The notes beneath the pieces are model-generated. The model worked only from the letters and a program-made list of their open reading frames with translations, did no database searches and was not told where the DNA came from. DNA of 14,869 nt from Paracoccaceae bacterium (GTDB taxonomy: Bacteria > Pseudomonadota > Alphaproteobacteria > Rhodobacterales > Rhodobacteraceae), in the NCBI GenBank assembly GCA_011523445.1, contig WTGT01000030.1:1-14869 (forward strand), written 5' to 3'. Below, piece by piece: positions 7,137 through 13,837 of the stretch (position 1 is the first letter of the stretch; the number at the start of each line of letters is the position of its first letter). Position numbers and translations under genes: made by a program.

Positions 7137-7876
7137 ACGTGACGTCAACTCCCCTGTCACTCAACGAGATCAGGTTCTATTTTACCAGGGCTGCGGTTGG
7201 CGCCGGAACGCCCTTCGGAATCGGTGAGGTATTTACCGCGGCATCGATGCACCTGGCCTTTCTTGGCATCGATCCGGCAAGGGCAGCTGCTTCGGCATTG
7301 AGTAGTCTGATGACCGGCCAGAGTTGTGCATCGCTTGCACTGCGAGATGATGACAATATCATTCATGTCGAAAGCCGCAGACCACTGGCGGTTTCGGCAC
7401 TCTATGCTGGACCCGTGGCTGCAGATCGGCTGTTTATCGAGGCAGGATACAGTTCAGAGAGACGCTTCCGGATCCATAGGGTGGACCAACCACTGATCGT
7501 AGCGGGTGCGGTTGCGGCAACAGGCATTGAAAATGCAAGAATCGTCGTTTCGTGGACAAAAGAATGCGGAAGTCCGTCACGGATGGTTCTCAACGGTGAC
7601 ATTGCTTCTCTGACTGGCATGCAGGAAAGTGTTGAACACCCATCCGGACCGGCAACGGTCGATTTATTGCTGACCAGCTTGGATTCAGGCATATCGCTCA
7701 CAACTGGCCTGACAAGGAGCATTGTAGAGGGTAGGTCGCGGGCAATTCAACATGGTGTGGAAATGGACAGCTTGTCCAGGGCGACCGTCATGGCGTTCTT
7801 CAACCGCACTCTCGTTCCCACGTCGCACCTATCACGTGTGACAGGCGCAGGTACAGGGGCCGAAGATTCTGATTGA
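7133..7876 (+). CDS. DUF3726 family protein
   Basis: The 247-residue product begins with SLNEIRFYFTRAAVGAGTPFGIGEVF (positions 9-34, given here only as a guide; the key parts are SLNEI, AAVGAG and GIGE). That is the N-terminal pattern I associate with DUF3726, a bacterial family without known function. The rest is a soluble alpha/beta protein with no signal peptide, no membrane helix and no recognisable catalytic motif. The start is GTG (7133-7135), overlapping the TGA of the 569-residue gene in GTGA, a layout typical of obligate partners. It is probably a subunit or helper of the 569-residue protein; this is inference from overlap alone. It converges with the importer operon, whose ATPase gene ends 176 bp further on. 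Confidence 0.65.
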   Translation: MNVTSTPLSLNEIRFYFTRAAVGAGTPFGIGEVFTAASMHLAFLGIDPARAAASALSSLMTGQSCASLALRDDDNIIHVESRRPLAVSALYAGPVAADRLFIEAGYSSERRFRIHRVDQPLIVAGAVAATGIENARIVVSWTKECGSPSRMVLNGDIASLTGMQESVEHPSGPATVDLLLTSLDSGISLTTGLTRSIVEGRSRAIQHGVEMDSLSRATVMAFFNRTLVPTSHLSRVTGAGTGAEDSD

Positions 7877-7896
7877 ACCTGCCAACCTGTCCGAAA

Positions 7897-7918
7897 GCAA
7901 GCATGCCATGATGCTTGC
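7897..7918. terminator. Hairpin between the convergent DUF3726 and importer units
   Basis: GCAAGCAT (7897-7904) pairs perfectly with ATGCTTGC (7911-7918) around a 6-nt loop. It starts 21 bp after the DUF3726 stop and is followed by a modest T-rich stretch (AAGTTTAATCT). A second, weaker pair, CCACTT (7977-7982) and AAGTGG (7991-7996), lies between it and the importer gene end. The position between convergent units fits a shared terminator, but the U-tract is poor on both strands. Confidence 0.4.
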
Positions 7919-8052
7919 AAGTTTAATCTCCTTCTCGTTATTTATTTGTTCAAGCAGACTGGTATCCCCATGGGAACCACTTCCGGGAAAAAGTGGAATA
8001 TATTTAAATGGTAAGTGAAGCGTACCAGGCTAATTTAAGGACCGACCTCAAT

Positions 8053-9129
8053 TCAGAGTTTTCGGGCGCCCGCTTGGGAAGCGACACGTGGGACCAGTGC
8101 CCTTACTAGGTTGGTCATCTCAAGTACGCCAACGTGCGCACCATCACGTGTAACAATATAGGAATGTGACGTGTCGCCACCCGATCGTGTGATCACGTCT
8201 TCCAACGTGTCGTTGTAGTCGACCTCGCCATGTGCATCTGCTGGTGGGGTGTCACCCACAAGCGGAGACATGACCGAACGAACCTTGAGCACTCGGGCCC
8301 GGTTGATGTCGCTGACGAAATCCTCGATGTAGGGGTCACACGGGTTCAGCAGTATATGCTGTGGTTCGTCCTGCTGGACAATATAACCATCCTTGAGGAT
8401 TACCAGCCGGTCAGCGAGCTTGAGTGCTTCATCAAGGTCATGGGTAATGAAAACAATGGTCTTGTGTAAATCATCCTGCAATTGCAGCAGGAGATCCTGC
8501 ATGTCAGTACGGATGAGCGGATCAAGTGCAGAGAATGCCTCGTCCATCAACATGATGGGCGAGTTCGATGTCAACGCACGGGCGATGCCGACACGCTGTT
8601 GCATACCGCCGGACAGTTGGTGAGGATAATGATTTTCGAAACCGCTAAGGCCGACTACTCCAAGCCACTTTTCTGCTTCTGCCAGGTATTCTTTTTGACT
8701 GAAACCGCGAACCTGAAGTGTTGTGCCCGCGTTTTCGGCAACCGTGCGGTGGGGCAGAAGAGCGAATTTCTGGAAAACCATCGACATGGATTCACGGCGC
8801 AGATTGCGCAACTGGTGCTCATCGTAGGTTAGTACGTTGTTACCGTCCACTTTCACCTGACCCGAGGTCGGTTCGATAAGCCGGTTGAGATGTCGGATAA
8901 GCGTGCTCTTGCCTGAGCCGGACAGACCCATGATGACCGTTATTTCACCTTCGTGCATGTCGATGTTTATGTCCTGCAGGCCAAGGACATGTCCATGCTG
9001 CTCAAGCAGGTCGACCTTGCCGACACCGTCCAACACATGTTTCAGTGCATTTTCCGGATCGATACCGAAGATCTTGTAGAGTTCACGGATTGCGATTTTG
9101 ACTGTACCGGTCATACCTGATCTACTCAC
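8053..9129 (-). CDS. proV: Quaternary-amine ABC transporter ATP-binding protein (ProV/OpuAA type)
   Basis: This is the ATPase of a glycine betaine-type importer, 358 residues, acting at the inner face of the membrane with the permease encoded just upstream. Walker A GLSGSGKST is at 68-76, the signature LSGGMQQR at 172-179, Walker B IMLMDEAFSALD with Asp196-Glu197, and the H-loop His230 in THD. The long N-terminal segment before the ATPase core and the C-terminal regulatory part (about 275-350, a single CBS-like unit with VMSPL and SYIVTRDGAHVGVL) are typical of ProV/OpuAA. In that group CBS units sense osmotic or ionic state; one unit rather than a clear pair is present here. The GTG start directly abuts the permease stop; ATG at Met6 (9114) is an alternative start. 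Confidence 0.93.
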   Translation of the reverse strand: MSRSGMTGTVKIAIRELYKIFGIDPENALKHVLDGVGKVDLLEQHGHVLGLQDINIDMHEGEITVIMGLSGSGKSTLIRHLNRLIEPTSGQVKVDGNNVLTYDEHQLRNLRRESMSMVFQKFALLPHRTVAENAGTTLQVRGFSQKEYLAEAEKWLGVVGLSGFENHYPHQLSGGMQQRVGIARALTSNSPIMLMDEAFSALDPLIRTDMQDLLLQLQDDLHKTIVFITHDLDEALKLADRLVILKDGYIVQQDEPQHILLNPCDPYIEDFVSDINRARVLKVRSVMSPLVGDTPPADAHGEVDYNDTLEDVITRSGGDTSHSYIVTRDGAHVGVLEMTNLVRALVPRVASQAGARKL

Positions 9130-10161
9130 CTAGTGTTTCTGGGCGGCGTTTATGCGATCAAGCGCTGCCTTGGTGACTCGGTCCAGAATGATCGCCAAAA
9201 GCACGATGCCAAGGCCCGAGATCAGGCCGACGCCCAGCTCCAGGTTCCTTATGCCACGCAGGACAAGGACACCAAGGCCCGGTGCCGACACCAGCGATGC
9301 GATCACGACCATGGCTAGACTCATCATGATGGTCTGGTTGATGCCGGCCATGATGTTCGGCAGTGCAAGCGGGATCTGGACTCCGATCAGCTTTTGCCTT
9401 TCGGTCATGCCGAAGGAATCTGCGGCTTCGATAACGTCCCTGTCAACCAAGCGGATGCCCAAGTCAGTCAATCGGATAACCGGCACGATTGCATAAAGGA
9501 TTATCGCTATACCGTATAGTTTTGGCTCTGTAACGGAAAACAAGAAGATCAGGGGTATCAGGTAAACGAATGGAGGCAGAGTCTGAAGCATGTCCAGAAC
9601 CGGAATTGTCATTCGCTGCATCCTGTCGCTGCGTGACATGGCAATTCCGATGGGTACGCCAAAGAGGACACAGAGGCAGGCGCACACGAATATGATTGCA
9701 AGCGTCTGCATGGAGTAGCTGTAGTGGTCGATGAATGCCAAGAAGGCTAGGCAGATAGTCACGAAGCCAACCATTCGAATTGACTTGGTTGCCAAGTAAA
9801 CCACAACCATAAGTATCGGAAACATAATCCACCAAGGCGCGGCCTCGAAAATCAGGAGTGTGTAATCAAGCAACCAGCTCAGCGGTTGGGTTATAGGGTC
9901 AAGCACAAATCGCAAGACATCCTTGATCGCAAGAAAGCCTTCCTCCACCCCTTTTGTCATTGCGCGCGACTGGACGATTCGACCGCATGACTCATTCAGT
10001 GCATCAAGGGACGGAAATGGCAGATCTAGAAGGGAAGATTCCTTGTCGGAATCGCCCTTTGCCAGCAGGTCGGCCATCGAGAGAGGGCCATCTTTGGTTT
10101 TGCCAGCATCGCACCAACTGCGCAGACCAAGTCCGTCAAAGATGAAATCGTAGGTTGCCAT
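9130..10161 (-). CDS. proW: Quaternary-amine ABC transporter permease (ProW type)
   Basis: This 343-residue inner-membrane permease belongs to the ProW/OpuAB family. About 85 hydrophilic N-terminal residues precede a hydrophobic core from about residue 98. At least five or six helices follow, including WWIMFPILMVVVYL, LAIIFVCACLCVLFGVPIGI and the C-terminal LISGLGIVLLAII. The coupling (EAA) loop that docks on the ATPase is clear: EAADSFGMTERQKLIGVQIP (about 235-254), then LALPNIMAGINQTIMM. The gene lies 115 bp after the binding-protein gene and directly before the ATPase gene with no gap, giving the order binding protein, permease, ATPase. The start ATG (10159-10161) has GGAG 14 nt upstream, rather far for a strong ribosome site. 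Confidence 0.92.
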   Translation of the reverse strand: MATYDFIFDGLGLRSWCDAGKTKDGPLSMADLLAKGDSDKESSLLDLPFPSLDALNESCGRIVQSRAMTKGVEEGFLAIKDVLRFVLDPITQPLSWLLDYTLLIFEAAPWWIMFPILMVVVYLATKSIRMVGFVTICLAFLAFIDHYSYSMQTLAIIFVCACLCVLFGVPIGIAMSRSDRMQRMTIPVLDMLQTLPPFVYLIPLIFLFSVTEPKLYGIAIILYAIVPVIRLTDLGIRLVDRDVIEAADSFGMTERQKLIGVQIPLALPNIMAGINQTIMMSLAMVVIASLVSAPGLGVLVLRGIRNLELGVGLISGLGIVLLAIILDRVTKAALDRINAAQKH

Positions 10162-10185
10162 GAACGGTTATCTATCTCCAATGCT

Positions 10186-10211
10186 CGTGGGCTGGGTGGT
10201 TCCAGCCCACG
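10186..10211 (-). promoter_or_regulatory. Strong intercistronic hairpin between binding-protein and permease genes
   Basis: CGTGGGCTGG (10186-10195) and CCAGCCCACG (10202-10211) form a perfect 10-bp, GC-rich stem with a 6-nt loop. No T-run follows in the direction of transcription, so it is not a standard terminator. Such hairpins after periplasmic binding-protein genes commonly protect the upstream message from exonucleases and set a high ratio of binding protein to permease. That role is inferred here from position. Confidence 0.6.
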
Positions 10212-10226
10212 GACAGTCAGTTGAAT

Positions 10227-10272
10227 TGCCCAAATCCTGGTTCAACAATAGATGAACCATGTTTCATGGGCA
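10227..10272 (-). promoter_or_regulatory. Nested stem-loop just after the binding-protein gene
   Basis: An outer stem, TGCCCA (10227-10232) with TGGGCA (10267-10272), encloses an inner stem, TGGTTCA (10238-10244) with TGAACCA (10253-10259) and an 8-nt loop. It starts 4 bp after the stop codon of the binding-protein gene. Together with the hairpin at 10186-10211 it fills the gap before the permease gene. It may stabilise or process the message; both stems are read directly, the role is inferred. Confidence 0.45.
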
Positions 10273-10276
10273 GAAC

Positions 10277-11257
10277 TCAGTTGATGAATTGCGACAGTTT
10301 CTCTCGCGCAGCATCATTGACCCATTGGGACCAGACATCTGACTGAGTTGTGAGGAAATAGACAGCTGCTTCCTCTGCTGAGGCGCTATTCTCCTCCTGC
10401 CAGGCGAGAACTGAACTCAGGAGTCCAATTTCAAAACTGATGTTGCTCATCAATTCGGCGACATCAGGATTGTTTTCGGTCAATGCCGCGGTAGCAACTG
10501 TCAAAACGGGTGCCGGTGGAAAATCAGAAACACCCGGATTTTCATTATCCTTGTTTTGGTTGGCAGAATGAACATCCGTGTCAATGTCGCCAATTCTGAC
10601 TTTTACCATCTGGTATTTTCCCAGCACCGCTGTCGGTCCCCAGTAATAACCGAACCAAGGCGCATTTTCCTCGTATGCGGCTGCGAGGGATGTGGCCAGG
10701 GTTTCTCCGGAACCATGATTGAAGACCTCTAGGCCAGCTCCCTCGACATCAAGTGCTTTTATGAGATTGTCATTGACGATCCTGCAGCCCCAGCCATCGG
10801 GGCAGTTGTTGAATCTGCCACCAACAAGATCAGGGTTTGCCATGATGCCTTCAATCGTTGTCAATTCTGGATTTGATTCAGCAAGATATGCAGGTATCCA
10901 CCAACCTTCTACACCACCGGGATCAAAAACGTCAGCAAGGCGCATGACCTTTCCTTCAGCTTCCAGTTCTGCATAAACAGCACCGGTGGAGTTTAGCCAC
11001 AGCTCGGTCACGATATCCGGCTCACCGTTTTCAGCCAGCGATGCAACCGAAGTGGTGGTTGCCGATGGGACTTTCTCGACCGTACAGCCATATCCCTGCT
11101 CCATGAGGAACTTGGAAACCTCGGTGATAATCTGGGATGATGCCCAGTTCATTTCGGTGATCGATACTTCACCGCAATCTGCTGAAGCTGTACTTGGAAT
11201 CGCGAGACACAAACCGGCAATAAGGGCAAAAGCACCCCTGAGAACATTTCTTTTCAT
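10277..11257 (-). CDS. proX: Quaternary-amine ABC transporter substrate-binding protein (ProX/OpuAC type)
   Basis: This periplasmic binding protein captures the substrate and hands it to the permease. It has 326 residues from the chosen ATG (11255-11257), which is preceded by an AGGGGAAG ribosome site. A classic signal peptide (MKRNVLRG, hydrophobic run, STASA) is probably cut after residue 26. Tryptophans at 38, 87, 119-120 and 201/206, with Tyr204-205, are placed as expected for the aromatic cage that holds a trimethylammonium group in OpuAC proteins. Cys152 and Cys158 in CPDGWGC may form a disulphide. The GGVEGWWIP segment and the X-W-V gene order resemble TMAO-type (TmoXWV) importers, but betaine, choline and carnitine are equally possible. 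The substrate cannot be settled from sequence alone. Confidence 0.9.
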   Translation of the reverse strand: MKRNVLRGAFALIAGLCLAIPSTASADCGEVSITEMNWASSQIITEVSKFLMEQGYGCTVEKVPSATTTSVASLAENGEPDIVTELWLNSTGAVYAELEAEGKVMRLADVFDPGGVEGWWIPAYLAESNPELTTIEGIMANPDLVGGRFNNCPDGWGCRIVNDNLIKALDVEGAGLEVFNHGSGETLATSLAAAYEENAPWFGYYWGPTAVLGKYQMVKVRIGDIDTDVHSANQNKDNENPGVSDFPPAPVLTVATAALTENNPDVAELMSNISFEIGLLSSVLAWQEENSASAEEAAVYFLTTQSDVWSQWVNDAAREKLSQFIN

Positions 11258-11596
11258 AATCACTTCCCCTTTATTGTAAAACTCCCTATTAGGCTTGATC
11301 TTGAATTGTTGCAATTAAAACCAATAAGAGAGTTGCTTTAGTATAACTATCCTTTGATCCTCCGAATTCGAGAAAAGCCCATCCATGTCCGGCTATTTCG
11401 AATATTTTAGCTATTCCGTTTACCGGCCAAGATCTGCTTTAATGGCACCATAACAGGTGAGCAGGTAATTGTAAAGGGTATGTTTTACTATTTCTCGATT
11501 GTCCCCAAGTTAAGGGAACATCCAAAAATTAACAGGTGCCGAAAACAGTAAAAATCTGGAGTGGTCTATAGGTGATAATTTTAAGAAATGTTATTA
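11258..11596. other. Intergenic region upstream of the importer operon
   Basis: This 339-bp stretch holds no gene I can support. It must contain the importer promoter on the minus strand. A weak candidate reads TTGCAA, 17 bp, TAATAG on that strand, within about 11284-11312. A short inverted repeat, AATTG (11304-11308) and CAATT (11312-11316), overlaps its -35 side and could be part of an operator. Neither is strong. The rest is AT-rich with no clear repeat or terminator. Confidence 0.3.
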
Positions 11597-11836
11597 CTAT
11601 CCCATAGTATCAAGTTTCTTTTGCATCTCTGCCATCTGCTTCTTCAATTCATCCAGTTCAGGGTTGTTTTTCTCGCTATTTTCCTTCTTCGGGGAAGAGG
11701 CCGTGAAGGGAAACATCGCCGATAGGGTTTCCTTTTGCGATTCATGAAATTCCTTCAGTATTTTAAGGGATCCGATACGTTCTGGAAATTGCACCACCGG
11801 GTAATCCACTATTCTCAGATCAAATTGCCAAATCAA
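11597..11836 (-). pseudogene. Fragment resembling the C-terminus of PHA synthesis repressor PhaR
   Basis: The open frame encodes 79 residues. Its second half, SAMFPF followed by a Lys/Glu-rich linker and LDELKKQMAEMQKKLDTMG at the end, looks like the coiled-coil tail of alphaproteobacterial PhaR proteins, which regulate polyhydroxyalkanoate storage. The N-terminal DNA- and PHA-binding domain of PhaR is absent. The first 10 or so residues come from the edge of the repeated segment that elsewhere precedes the aminotransferase gene, so the frame is a chimera at a recombination joint. It is most likely a dead remnant rather than a working small gene. The family call rests on the tail pattern alone. 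Confidence 0.45.
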
Positions 11837-12626
11837 AAACTGTTTGTTGATTCCCGTACAAAGACGTAATCAACCTGAATGAGTGATAATATATTTTACC
11901 ATTTCAAATAGGGAAATTATAATTTCCTTTGTATGATTTTTTTCAGTAACCTTAACTCTCTATGCGAGTGGATAATATCTTGAAATTGGGAATCTTGAAG
12001 GCTGGTCCGGTAGCACCTGAGCTATATGTAAAATATGGCGATTATGCTTCTTCCTTTGAACAACTTCTTGGACCGGGAAACTATGAAATCGAAAGTTGGG
12101 ATATTTTCGAATCCAGTTTTCCTGAATCCATTGATCAATGTGATGGATGGTTGATTTCCGGCTCCAGATATGGTGTGTATGAGGAGCATCCCTGGATGCC
12201 CACTCTAATGAATTTCATTCGAAGATGCTATTCAACCAAAATGCCCTTGGTGGGGGTGTGTTTTGGTCATCAGGCCATGGCTCAGGCTTTGGGTGGAAAG
12301 GTTGAAAAATTTAGTGGTGGCTGGTGTGTGGGCAGAACGGGTTACACCTTCAATGGAAAACAAATCCATTTGAATGCCTGGCATCAGGACCAGGTTGTTT
12401 CCCTACCTTCAGGGGTAACAGTTTTGGGTTCCAATGATTTTTGCAAATATGCCTTTTTGAGCTACGGGCCACAAACCTTCAGTCTGCAACCTCACCCCGA
12501 GTTTCCCAATGACTACATAAACGGATTAATTGAATTGCGTGGCAAGGGGATTGTTCCGGATGAATTGCTCTCCAACGCACAACAAGGTCTGGACCTGGAG
12601 ATAAATTCAGAACTGATTGCAAACCA
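11821..12626 (+). repeat. Direct repeat, copy 2 (amidotransferase segment)
   Basis: This is the second copy of the segment at 3557-4362, same orientation, offset 8264. Positions 11842-12626 are identical to copy 1. Differences start at 11841 and 11827 on the left and at 12627, 12630, 12633 and 12634 on the right. The left flank is the PhaR-like remnant and the right flank is AT-rich accessory DNA, both different from the flanks of copy 1 apart from the diverged shoulders. Confidence 0.95.
11895..11927 (+). promoter_or_regulatory. Promoter of amidotransferase copy 2 with palindromic -10 region
   Basis: This is identical to the copy 1 element: TTTACC (11895-11900), 17 bp, TATAAT (11918-11923) inside the palindrome GGAAATTATAATTTCC (11912-11927). 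Both amidotransferase copies should therefore be expressed and regulated alike, unless upstream context differs. Confidence 0.6.
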
Positions 12627-12636
12627 TATAAAGTAA
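11962..12636 (+). CDS. Class I glutamine amidotransferase, copy 2 (shorter C-terminus)
   Basis: The protein is identical to copy 1 over residues 1-222, including Cys100, His178 and Glu180, so it should be catalytically intact. It ends after 224 residues (NHIK). The codon that is CAA in copy 1 (4370-4372) is TAA here (12634-12636), while copy 1 runs on for 12 more residues. The extra tail in copy 1 may therefore be the aberrant form, since the amidotransferase domain is complete by about residue 215 in both. Having two identical copies 8 kb apart doubles dosage and makes the interval unstable to recombination. What follows here is not the M19 gene but AT-rich DNA. Confidence 0.9.
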   Translation: MRVDNILKLGILKAGPVAPELYVKYGDYASSFEQLLGPGNYEIESWDIFESSFPESIDQCDGWLISGSRYGVYEEHPWMPTLMNFIRRCYSTKMPLVGVCFGHQAMAQALGGKVEKFSGGWCVGRTGYTFNGKQIHLNAWHQDQVVSLPSGVTVLGSNDFCKYAFLSYGPQTFSLQPHPEFPNDYINGLIELRGKGIVPDELLSNAQQGLDLEINSELIANHIK

Positions 12637-12766
12637 GTATTAAAAAAAGCGCTGAATATTAGGTAATATCTAATTATCGATAGCTTCAAATGATTCCGGA
12701 GTTGAGATCAAAAGTATAATCAACTGTTAATACTTAGAATTTAATTGAATTTTATTGGGAATATAG

Positions 12767-13345
12767 ATGGCTACCAAAGAGGATATACTTGAACAGATCG
12801 TTGAAGAATATCTACTACACAATGGATATTTTGTACAACACAACTTGAAATTCAAACCCAGCGAAAATCACCCCGACTTTATAAAGCGTGAAGATTCTAA
12901 CCACAGTGATATTGATGTTATAGGGTACCAGCCCAGAAGAAGAGACGAAGAAAAAATTATTGTTGTAAGTTGTAAAAGTTGGCAAGCTGGATTTAATCCT
13001 GCGTCATGGATAAATGCGATAGAAACAAATAAAGAGGTTAATGGTAGGATCGCATGGAAATCTTTCAGGGAACTCACTAAACCAAAATGGTCTTCGGCCT
13101 TTGTTAATGCTGTGGAAGAAGTGACTGGTGAAAATAAATTTACTTATGTTATTGCAGTTACTAAACTAACTGGAGACAAAACTATATGGGAACAAAACAG
13201 TAACTTTCGACAGGCAATTAAAGGTAATAAAATCAAGATTTTAACCTTCCAAGAAATGATAAGGGAAATTCAGTCGAAACTAACAACTTCACTTGCCAGA
13301 ACAGAAGTTGGACGTTTGTTACAACTTTTCAAAGCTTCCAATTAA
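12767..13345 (+). CDS. PD-(D/E)XK nuclease-like protein
   Basis: This 192-residue soluble protein has the layout of a restriction-endonuclease-like fold. It begins with an acidic helix (EDILEQIVEEYLLHNGY, 5-21). Then come a strand with Asp48 and Asp50 (SDIDVIGY), and the strand VVSCKSWQAGF with Lys70. In the usual D...(E/Q)xK site the second acidic position would be residue 68, but it is Ser here, so the site is unusual or rearranged. The Asp-strand-CK order is still typical of such nucleases, including orphan restriction and mobile-element proteins. The gene is AT-rich (19 GC of 60 in 13141-13200), unlike the rest of the window, which suggests transfer. No partner methyltransferase is in view. 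Activity and role in defence are inference. Confidence 0.6.
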   Translation: MATKEDILEQIVEEYLLHNGYFVQHNLKFKPSENHPDFIKREDSNHSDIDVIGYQPRRRDEEKIIVVSCKSWQAGFNPASWINAIETNKEVNGRIAWKSFRELTKPKWSSAFVNAVEEVTGENKFTYVIAVTKLTGDKTIWEQNSNFRQAIKGNKIKILTFQEMIREIQSKLTTSLARTEVGRLLQLFKASN

Positions 13346-13363
13346 GCGATAATTTTTCAAAAC

Positions 13364-13396
13364 AACAATCTAGAATCTTCTATTAATGAGATTGTT
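13364..13396. terminator. Weak hairpin between convergent nuclease-like and ASCH genes
   Basis: AACAATCT (13364-13371) pairs with AGATTGTT (13389-13396) across a 17-nt loop, in the gap between two convergent genes. The stem is AT-rich and the loop long, so as a terminator it is only a possibility. Confidence 0.2.
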
Positions 13397-13465
13397 ATTA
13401 ACTATCAAAACAAAGCCCACTATTTTGCTAATATTCGTATCTGGAATAACCCCAGAAAGTAACTC

Positions 13466-13837
13466 TTAATTTACATAACAAAAAGATTGTGGCGGATGAA
13501 TAAGGAATTTGTTCGATAGTATTTCTGGTTCTTGATAGCGACATGCGTATTTTACTTTGATTGCGTAACCAACATTTCTTTCCTCGAAATAGTCAAAAAA
13601 ATCTTTTTCTGATATTCCAGCCTGATTCTGGGTTCTTTTCCATAGTTCTTCTGGTGAATCTTTAAAGATATCTTCTATTTCAAATTCTCCAACTACCCTA
13701 CAAACAGGTGATGAGGCATATACAACGATATCTGTTATACCAGATCTGATAAAAATCTTTTTTCGGAATTCAAACCCTTTGGTGCCGTCAAATATTCTAT
13801 CTGCAAATATCGGTTTAATTGACAATAATACTTTCAT
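13466..13837 (-). CDS. ASCH domain protein
   Basis: This 123-residue protein has the ASCH (PUA-like beta-barrel) fold, thought to bind RNA or modified nucleotides and in some members (YqfB) to hydrolyse acylcytidines. The diagnostic G-x-K-x-x-E-x-R motif is at Gly18, Lys20, Glu23 and Arg25, after MKVLLSIKP. The conserved ending PPQSFCYVN is also present. I chose the ATG at 13835-13837 because the family starts there; the open frame extends 18 codons upstream without family likeness. That start overlaps the end of the GNAT/PUA reading frame by 23 bp, so the two were co-translated while the upstream gene was intact. The pair GNAT-PUA plus ASCH is a recurring arrangement, from memory. The base composition is AT-rich. 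Confidence 0.75.
   Translation of the reverse strand: MKVLLSIKPIFADRIFDGTKGFEFRKKIFIRSGITDIVVYASSPVCRVVGEFEIEDIFKDSPEELWKRTQNQAGISEKDFFDYFEERNVGYAIKVKYACRYQEPEILSNKFLIHPPQSFCYVN

Noticed and set aside
11258..11314. A 19-codon upstream extension of the binding protein
   Set aside because: It would place a hydrophilic stretch before the signal peptide, and a good AGGGGAAG ribosome site directly precedes the ATG at 11257.
11385..11453. A 22-codon plus-strand frame starting MSGYFEYFSY upstream of the importer operon
   Set aside because: The aromatic-rich sequence looked like the start of a real protein, but it stops at once, has no ribosome-binding site, and I cannot link it to any family.
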